Source: Portulaca oleracea
Taxonomy: Eukaryota; Streptophyta; Magnoliopsida; Caryophyllales; Portulacaceae
NCBI GenBank assembly: GCA_029582165.1
Contig: CM055877.1
Coordinates: forward strand, 42,231,249 to 42,295,248
Length of the DNA stretch: 64,000 bases
Direction: 5' to 3'
Positions 57,411-64,000 of the stretch are shown here, piece by piece. The stretch's first letter is position 1, and every line of letters begins with the position of its first letter. Under the pieces are notes generated by a model, which saw only the letters and a list, made by a program, of their open reading frames with translations, made no database searches and was not told where the DNA came from. The position numbers and the translations under genes were made by a program.

Positions 57411-57682
57411 TAATACTAACAGTAAGTTGTTTATCTGTTGGTACTAAAATTGTTTTACCAACAGATATCATAGCTGTTACTATTGTTAAAATAATACCAA
57501 CAGTTAAATTTTTATCTGTCGGTAATAAAATTGTTTTACAAACAGATAATATTAATGTTGGTAAATTATTAATAATAACAACATATAGCTAATCTGTTGG
57601 TAAATATACACTTTTACCAACAGATAAGATATCTGTCACTAGCAATCTGTTGGTAAAAGCCATTTTTTTTTTGTAGTGGTTA

Positions 57683-58078
57683 ATGCTCACCCACGAAAGT
57701 GTAAGGAGGTTAACTAGGGAATTTCGTTTCATTAACCCTCCGGGTCCGTGGTTGACTTTGGGGAAGTTAATCCGGGCTATCCTCGAGAGAGGAAGCCTGG
57801 CGGGTATTTTCTAACGGAATTGCCACTTGATTCTTCCTCGTTATTATTCTCTTGTTGCAAAATCCATTTCCTCATCCCCGTTTGCTTCACGAAAAACCCC
57901 CGAAGCCCATTTTCCATTCTTGACCGACCTTAGTTTTCTTTCCTGCGTTGTGATGCCCTTTTCAACTGATTTCCTTTCCTAGAAATCTTGACCCGACCTT
58001 TGACCTAGTTTCTATGACCAAGGCCCCTCGCTCTCTGAGAAGAATGCTAAAAAACCAGGGTTACAAAACCACATTACA
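57683..58078 (+). repeat. 3' LTR of element B, second part
   Basis: It continues the LTR after the CACTA element, matching 41131-41528, and ends ACATTACA before the target duplication CCTCC. Confidence 0.9.
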
Positions 58079-58640
58079 CCTCCTGAGGGAGTCATGGTCA
58101 TGCTGGGCCTAGTGCTGGCGCGTCTCTGACCTGGGTAAGGTTTATAGAATATGGCGTATTCGCATTTGGAAGCCCTCTTTCGTGACAACAACTTTGCCAA
58201 TCTGTCGCTAGATCAACGTCGCTTCTTGTTCATGGCGTACTTCATCACCTCTACCATTTTTGCCAACCGTGGCGACAACATATTCTTGACTTGGATGGGG
58301 AATTTGTTGAATTTCGATGACATTCGTCGGCTGAACTGGGGCAAAGCGGCCTATGCGAGGTTTCTTCATGACCTCCGTCAGGGGTGCGGGTTTCTCATAA
58401 TGACGAACCTGTCATTGTGCACCCTGCTCACCCGCACTTCCAATATGGCCCAACAATATGGAAGGTGCTCGAGGTATGTACTTGAGACGCTTCACATTTC
58501 ATTTGTGTTGCCTCGGCTGAGTCGCGTCGTGTTGTTCTCGCGAATAGAAAAAGATAGGTTGCGGTGGTCATTTTCATGGAATTTATCATTCTCTCCATTC
58601 TTTCTAGGGTTATCAAGAAAGAAAAGATAGCCAAAATCCC
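58079..58640 (+). pseudogene. PMD relic, 3' part (split by element B)
   Basis: It begins CCTCCTGAGGGAGTCATGGT, continuing the reading from 39917. From 58151 a 159-residue open frame reads FLFMAYFITSTIFANRGDN, then IFLTWMGNLLNFDD and LNWGKAAYARFLHDLR. This is the helical core of the plant mobile domain (consensus 'RxxLLxLLGxxLFxD...LxxL.D...I..YSWGxAxLAxLYRxL'). From about 58600 the frame runs into an LTR-derived sequence, so the C-terminus is foreign. It is less damaged than the copy at 31.6 kb, which has a frameshift near 31750. Confidence 0.72.
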
Positions 58641-59285
58641 TTCTACTCATAAATTCTCCAACAAGATTCAAGATCAAATCATCTCAAGAGAAGCGAAGAT
58701 CAAGATTCGAGAAGAAATCATCAACGCTCGCGAAGAAGGCTCCACCCCGGGATCGAAAGACTCGAAGGTTGTACTCTTTGTAGTTTATCTTTCTTTTTTA
58801 TTCCCTTCTTTGTTTTGAGATTCGATTATGATGTTTAGAACTTGTTTTATGTTTTCTTTGACAATGAATGAGTAGTTTTCTTGAATTCTTCAGTTTTGCA
58901 ACCCGAAACAATGTAGTTTGATTGAACATTTTTAGTTTGTACATGAATTCCTGCTTAAATCAATAGGAGGTTGTATTTTCCATGTTCATGTGTGTTCTTT
59001 TAGCTCTCGAATACTCATGATTTGAAATTAACATGAGAAGTATTGAAAGGTGAATTAGGATAATCTGACTACCAACCTTTCTACCTAGTTTTGTGAAATT
59101 TAAGAAAAGAATGGCAAACTAGGGAACCCTTTGATAACCTGAATATATGAGACCTTCAACTTTGATTAACTTGAAATGCATACGAAAGTTGTAATTTAGG
59201 TTAATTGAGGTAATTCTATTAGCATCGAAAGAGTAATATAGTTCTTATGGTTATCATTCTTGATTCATTCTTGAATGTATGATCT
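58641..59285 (+). repeat. LTR fragment related to element D, second copy
   Basis: It is nearly identical in layout to 32141-32825 (AACGCTCGCGAAGAAGGCTCC; CAACCCGAAACAATGTAGTT; ATTCTTGAATGTATGAT) and again ends at the LINE junction. Confidence 0.75.
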
Positions 59286-60818
59286 TTATTTTCATTTAAT
59301 TTTAAATTTAGAAGAGGTAAATAGAAATATATCTCTCGCTACAAGACAATTAGTTGAGTGTTTCTCCTCCTAATATATCAATCTCACTATACTGAGGAGA
59401 TTAAGATACATAGGACTTTATCTCAATAGTCATTAATACTGCTATAGTGTAAACACAGAAGAAAAGTAATCGTGAGTGGATATGTGATTATTAGCCTATA
59501 AGTTTATACAATGTGTTATATCGAATTATTAGCGAGTGCCTTGCTAATAGACTTAGACAGTTAGATCTATATTCCAAGAGCTAATTTCTAATGTTAAAGG
59601 AGCTTTCCTGCAAGGCCAACTAGGATTGATTCATTATTTCGTGGCTCATGAATTGCTTCATATCATGACGACAAAGAAGCAGGGTAAGCCATTTGCTTGC
59701 TGAAAGTTGATATAAACAAAGCATATGATCGTATCCGATGGGAATTTTTTGGAAGTTGTGTTGTAGAAGTTTCATTTCTCGGAATTGTGGATCAATTTGT
59801 TAATGCATTGTATTACAACTGCTCGATATACTATCATTATAAATAGAGAACCCACAGAGTGGGTTATCCCTCAGACGAGATTATGGTAAGGCGACCCGTT
59901 AGCTTCTTACTTGTTTATATTAAATATGGACGTCTTATCTCTGATCTTGCAAAAAGCACTCTCTGAAGGTAAGATTGTGAGGATCAAGGTAGCCAGAGGA
60001 GCTCCAGAGATACCCTATCTGTTCTTTTCCCCTTCCCTGGCCTTTTTTTTTTTTTTTTTTTTTTTACAGCCATGGATGAGGATCAAATATTATGCTTAAG
60101 AAAATATTTGCTCGTTTTAATTATGTATCGGGCCAAATAATAAATGTTGAAAAATCCTCAATGGTGTTCTCTACGGGAGTTTCCATGGAGGATAAACATG
60201 ACTTTAAAGCTTAGTTTGGATTTCCTTAATGCTAATATTTTTCTAAATACTTCGGTGTTTCGCTAGTAATCCTATGGAATATAACTAGTCAAATTGGGTC
60301 CTTGGTTGATGTGGTTTCTAAGCGTCTACAAGGATGGAGAGCCTCCTTATAATCATCGGCAGGCAGGTTAGTTTTGATTAATGTAGCACTGCCAACTTTA
60401 CATCACCACAATTTTTAATGTATATTAAGTGTCACAAAAAACTGTGGATGATATTAATGGATTAATGGTGCAATTCATTTGGTGGAATTCACGAGGGGAG
60501 AAGTCAATGCATTGGATACGACGTGATAAATTATTTCAGTCGAAAGGGATGTTGGTTGCTTTGACCAAACCCTTCTGTTAAGGAAAAGTTGGAGAATGGT
60601 TGAAACTAATCAATCACTTCTGACCCAAATATTGAAGGCTAACTATAAAGTTCATTTCCTACTTACCCTGACTGATTATAAAGTTCCATCTACTGCTTCT
60701 TGTGCTTGGTGGAGCCTTTGCAATGCTGCAAACATGGTACATGACAGAGTAAGATGGTGAATTAGCAATGGATGTTTGATTATGATAGGTGATCCCTATG
60801 TGGCTGGATGGAGGAGAA
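59286..60818 (+). pseudogene. Dead LINE reverse transcriptase, copy 3
   Basis: It is collinear with copy 2 over its full length. It shares the one-base frameshift before KVDINKAYDR and the replacement of the catalytic box (FFSPSL followed by a run of more than 20 T at about 60043-60065). It ends DPYVAGWRR at the same base as copies 1 and 2, where LTR C begins. Confidence 0.85.
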
Positions 60819-61872
60819 TGTTTAGGCCCTTTTTTAGGCCTAAATTACACTCATGGGCTTACCTTTTTCATTCAATTTCGAGTTGTTTTCGCTATTTTTA
60901 CTTGCTTTTTAGTTGTTTTGTAGGTTTCTCAAGTTTGAGGAACAAAACGAGGCGAAGGAGTAATTTGAGGCCAAATTGAGTGGTCTTGAGGGATTTCTCG
61001 AGCCAAGGAATGCCGAGGAGTGAAGTGAGGACTGCTAGGGAAGGCATTTCTCCCAATGTTGAGTTGAGGCAGGCTCGTCGCACCCACTACAACCTTTGTA
61101 GCGGCCGCTATGCCCAAAGAAGAAAGGGAGGGGGAAGCCCGAAGGCCGTGCCACCCGCGACACCCAGGGTGGCACCCACGATAATTGCACAAGAGATGGC
61201 TAGGGAAGGAGTGTGCCCAGAACGGCCGTGTCCGCAACCATGAGCGTCGCGTCTCATACCCGCACAAAATCCGAATCGCCTCCTCCAACTTCTCATCATC
61301 GCGCCTGCGACGACCCTGTTTTACATGCTTTTTGCGGATGAAACAGCTGCGTTTTGAGCAACTTCCTTGCCTTGTACAAATACTGTTTGGTGACGATGTT
61401 TTGGGGGAAGGCTGAAGTTCTGGAATTTTACTGTTCAACTTAGTTTTATAGGGAGGAAGCTTGTAATTAGTGGGTAATTAAGGAGATTTCCATCATTCAT
61501 TTTGCCTTAATTTGGGTTGTAATCAAGAATTAAAGCTTCATCAATTGGAAGATTGTTAAGATTATCAATTCTATTGTTCATCATCTACTTGTTTTCATCA
61601 TCCATAGGTGTTTTCTTCTCCCTTACTCTACTATTTCATTGCTAATTGCTTACTTAATTGTTTGATTGCCTTAATTGTCATTTAATTTCTTTATTAAGAT
61701 TCTTTTACTTTGTGCTAGAAATAATGCTTATGAATGGAATTGCTTGTTTTAGTTATGATAATGGGTAGTGGCTATGTTCCTCATGGGTTAGGGGGTGATT
61801 AAGGTCATTGATGGGTGATTAGGGATGGGTTAGCTGGTTAAGGAGTAATTAAGAAGGAAATCTAATTCCCAT
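60819..61872 (+). repeat. Athila-type LTR (C), interrupted by LTR F
   Basis: It follows LTR A from TGTTTAGGCCC through the GC-rich block and the 'GGGTTAGGGGGTGATTAAGG' phrase to TCTAATTCCCAT. There a different LTR begins at 61873. The rest of LTR C is not seen in the window and would lie beyond the inserted element. Confidence 0.85.
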
Positions 61873-63210
61873 TGTTCGGTCTCGTTTAGAGCCGAATTGA
61901 TATAATTTATAAGGTGTTTTGCTTGTTTTAGTCCGTTGATTATATATTATATATGATGATTTTTGTTTTTGTAGGATAATAAAGAGTTAGAAGGAAAATG
62001 AGCTAAATTGAGGCTTTTAAGGGAGTCCCGAGTGATTTCCCGAGCCGAGGTGATCCGAGACCCGAAGCGGAACTGACCCGGAAATCCTTTCCCCATTTCT
62101 GGTGCAAAAAAGGGGTGTAATACCCGCTACATCCCTTGTAGCGTGAGCTACAGCCCAAGGAAGGAAGAAGGGACGAAGGCAGATGGACGTCGCGCCTGCC
62201 ATAAGGACCTTTGCACCAGCGACAAGATAAGCTCGCGCCCGCCACCTGTTAGTCGCACCCGTTATATTGTGCCCAGGAAGATTTAGCCCAGCCTTGCCAA
62301 CAGAAGGTCGCCCTGCGATCAAGTCGGTGCCGCCCGCGACCTCACCAAGACCAAAATCGCCTAGTTGTTTTTCGCTGGGTCGCGCCCACGACCAAAGGCA
62401 TGCCGCCCGCGAACTATTGCAGTTCAGAATGGCCTGGTGACTTTTCTCGCCCTTGCGCCCATGAACATGGGTGTGCCGCCCGCGACGGTCTGCTGTGTGC
62501 GAACGATTAAGTGCGTGGCGGATGGGATTATTTGTAGGGTTTAGGGCTTTGTTTATTCCTTCAATATATACCCTAAACAATTCAGCATTATAATCATCTA
62601 GTTTTTAGCATCTAGACATAGAATTAGAGTAGAATTATGTTTTATTGCATCTTTCGTTGTAATCAACTCTCTTTTAAGCAATTTCAATTCAAGCATTTTC
62701 CAAGTTCTTGCTCTCTCTCTAGTTTTCATTGATGTTTTGTCATTCAAATTTCATTAGAATTAGGCCAGAAATCCAATCCAACTTTTAGTGATGAGGAGGA
62801 TTAAGAGTAACAAATTCTACTTCAACTGAGTATTTGGAGATTCTTAGTAATCCAAATCACAATTTCTTATTTGTTCGGGGGAAAATTCGAGTGAAGATTT
62901 AATGCATTGAAGGTATAATTTGTTGTTCTCAATTTCATCATTAGGATTAGTTTTTCATTCATTGCTTTTAATTGCTTTCATAGTTAGAGATTTACTTTCT
63001 TGTTGAAATTAGGTTTAGATCATCTTTCCATGCTTTCTTGATTATTGTTGTTATGAATCCATGCTTAGCTTACTTTAATTTCCTTTAATTATTTATTGCT
63101 TTCCGCATTTGAAAACCCCCAACCAAACCAATTTCCTCATTAGCCAGACACCCATCCTTGAGGTACGACAACCCTACTCATAGAAAATCCTTAAAATACG
63201 CAACCAAACA
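61873..63210 (+). repeat. Athila-type LTR (F), 5' LTR of an element leaving the window
   Basis: It starts TGTTCGGTCTCG and ends ...CAACCAAACA directly before a PBS-like sequence. It carries the GC-rich block CCCGCTACATCCCTTGTAGC and several CGCCCGCGAC words, so its family is related to A/B/C. A TATATA stretch lies at about 62564-62569. Confidence 0.8.
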
Positions 63211-63211
63211 A

Positions 63212-63229
63212 TGGTGTCGTTGGCGAGGA
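63212..63229 (+). promoter_or_regulatory. Primer binding site of element F, degenerate
   Basis: TGGTGTCGTTGGCGAGGA is the tRNA-Asp type PBS (TGGCGCCGTTGCCGGGGA) with four substitutions. Confidence 0.7.
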
Positions 63230-63372
63230 TGGTGTTATTTGGTAGATTAGGTTATTGGTTTGTGTGTAAGAAGTTTATTGCTTTCTAGATTCTTCCAAAA
63301 AAAATGTAGTTACAAAAATTGAATATCGAAAAAAAGAAATAAAAGAAATAAAAGAATAAAAAAAAGAGAGTT

Positions 63373-64000
63373 ATGGATAGTCCCCCGTTTCACCAATTTG
63401 AGCATGAAATATTTTGGAGATGTTTTGCTAGATTGCAGAATTATCGTGCTCAATGTGAATTGTATGGTATCTTCTATGATACATTAGATATTTTAGGAAT
63501 TGTGCATGAGGGTGTTAATTATGAAACCCGAAATCTCTTAGAATATTATGGGTTTTCTGATTTAGGAGAAGATGTTGCATGGGAATTTCTTGAATGGTTG
63601 TCTAGGATTCTTATGAATTTGAGCAACAAAATGTTATTCCTAACTTCCAACCTTCTTATTATGCACCACCCTTTGAGACTTTAGCCATACCATATCATGA
63701 GTACCCCCAAAATATGAATGATCAATCTAGTGGAGGGGAGTATATGAAAATTTTTTGTGAATCTTCTCAATGCCCCAATAGCGAGGTTCATCCTCAGTGT
63801 TTTGTGTCAAGCTTGGTGTCATTTATTTGATGCTTGTCCTGAGTACCCTGCTTTCAAAGGTTTTATGGATGGGTTTGATTTTGCTAAACCTGAATTGAAT
63901 AATACTCGTGTGTGTGAAATAGAGGATGAGGATGAAGGCCCAATGTTCATATTTACCAAACCCTCTTCCCCTTCACCTGTTGAGAGAAACGAAAAATCAT
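63373..64000 (+). pseudogene. Gag-like start of element F, incomplete
   Basis: ATG at 63373 opens MDSPPFHQFEHEIFWRCFAR, with later LLEYYGFSDLG and AWEFLEWLSRI. The first frame closes at 63684, and another frame continues with polar, Gln/Pro/Tyr-rich residues to about 63830. Position just after PBS and LTR suggests the N-terminal part of gag. No capsid motif is reached before the window ends, so the function is inferred from position only. Confidence 0.5.

Larger units (their letters stand above)
53182..57679. mobile_element. CACTA transposon carrying captured gene exons
   Basis: It starts CACTACAAAAAAAAGGGC and ends in the inverse GCCATTTTTTTTTTTGTAGTG, flanked by GTT on both sides (53179-53181 and 57680-57682). 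Both subterminal regions carry many copies of TACCAACAGATA / TATCTGTTGGTA in both orientations, at about 53200-53540 and 57415-57655. This is the usual CACTA subterminal repeat design. At 4498 bp there is no recognisable transposase; the middle holds gamma-tubulin complex gene exons. The 5' LTR of B preserves the empty site. Confidence 0.93.
39918..58078 (+). mobile_element. Athila-like retrotransposon B with nested insertions (18 kb)
   Basis: The 5' LTR is 39918-41528. The 3' LTR survives as 52565-53181 plus 57683-58078. The target duplication is CCTCT (39913-39917) and CCTCC (58079-58083), and the uninterrupted site GGGATCCTCCTGAGGG survives at 31619. Inside are a PBS, a gag-like region, an ATHILA-ORF1-like region, an embedded gypsy LTR with a gag stub that replaced the first 600 bp of the 3' LTR, and a CACTA element within the 3' LTR. 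Protease, reverse transcriptase and integrase were not found, so it is non-autonomous. Confidence 0.85.

Noticed and set aside
53182..57679. Functional GCP2 gene
   Set aside because: Exon blocks contain a stop and frame changes, early and late exons are missing, and the segment sits within CACTA ends.
1..64000. tRNA, rRNA or microRNA genes
   Set aside because: I saw no cloverleaf or rRNA-like sequence; tRNA-like words belong to retroelement primer binding sites. A weak RNA gene could be missed by eye.
1..64000. Integrated plant virus sequence
   Set aside because: All gag and protease motifs fit Athila or Tat/Ogre LTR elements with LTRs and PBS; no movement-protein or caulimovirus-like arrangement was seen.

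Overview
The window is nuclear DNA of a flowering plant, most likely a eudicot with a large, repeat-rich genome. This rests on plant Ty3/gypsy lineages (Athila-like, Tat/Ogre-like and a third type primed by tRNA-Met), plant L1-type LINEs, CACTA, hAT and Mutator-like elements, and one intron-split plant zinc-knuckle gene. I could not name the species. Nearly everything outside that gene is transposon-derived and mostly decayed.

Layout. 1-3.8 kb: LINE and LTR debris plus a hAT-type MITE (2868-3377). 4540-11808: two exons of a CCHC zinc-knuckle protein (GIS2/CNBP/HEXBP-like) split by a 6.6-kb intron holding a long-TIR MITE, an internally deleted LINE, a tail-only retroinsertion and a foldback. 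12.0-17.0 kb: a Mutator-like MITE, then a long-TIR Mutator-like element holding an organellar group II intron end and a gypsy LTR. 17.3-18.5 kb: first copy of a dead LINE fused to an Athila-type LTR. 18.5-23.7 kb: minus-strand Tat/Ogre-like gag-protease, leader, PBS and LTR. 23672-31455: complete non-autonomous Athila-like element (minus strand, gag and protease only) with TATGC target duplications. 31.5-35.9 kb: plant-mobile-domain (PMD) relic, LTR fragment, second LINE/LTR composite, and a full LTR (A) with PBS. 36-39.6 kb: minus-strand Tat-like LTR with a minisatellite beside it. 39918-58078: an 18-kb Athila-like insertion (B) that splits a second PMD relic. B holds a gag-like region, an ATHILA-ORF1-like region and an embedded gypsy LTR with a gag stub. 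Its 3' LTR is split by a 4.5-kb CACTA element carrying captured exons of gamma-tubulin complex component 2. 58.1-61.9 kb: rest of the PMD relic and the third LINE/LTR composite. 61.9 kb to the end: another Athila-like LTR, PBS and gag-like start that runs off the window.

The repeats act as controls for one another. The 31.6-kb PMD relic preserves the empty site of element B, and the 5' LTR of B preserves the empty site of the CACTA element. The order of insertion can therefore be read from the sequence. I see no intact autonomous element: no complete reverse transcriptase, integrase or transposase. The zinc-knuckle gene is the only probable host gene, and its first exon was not found.
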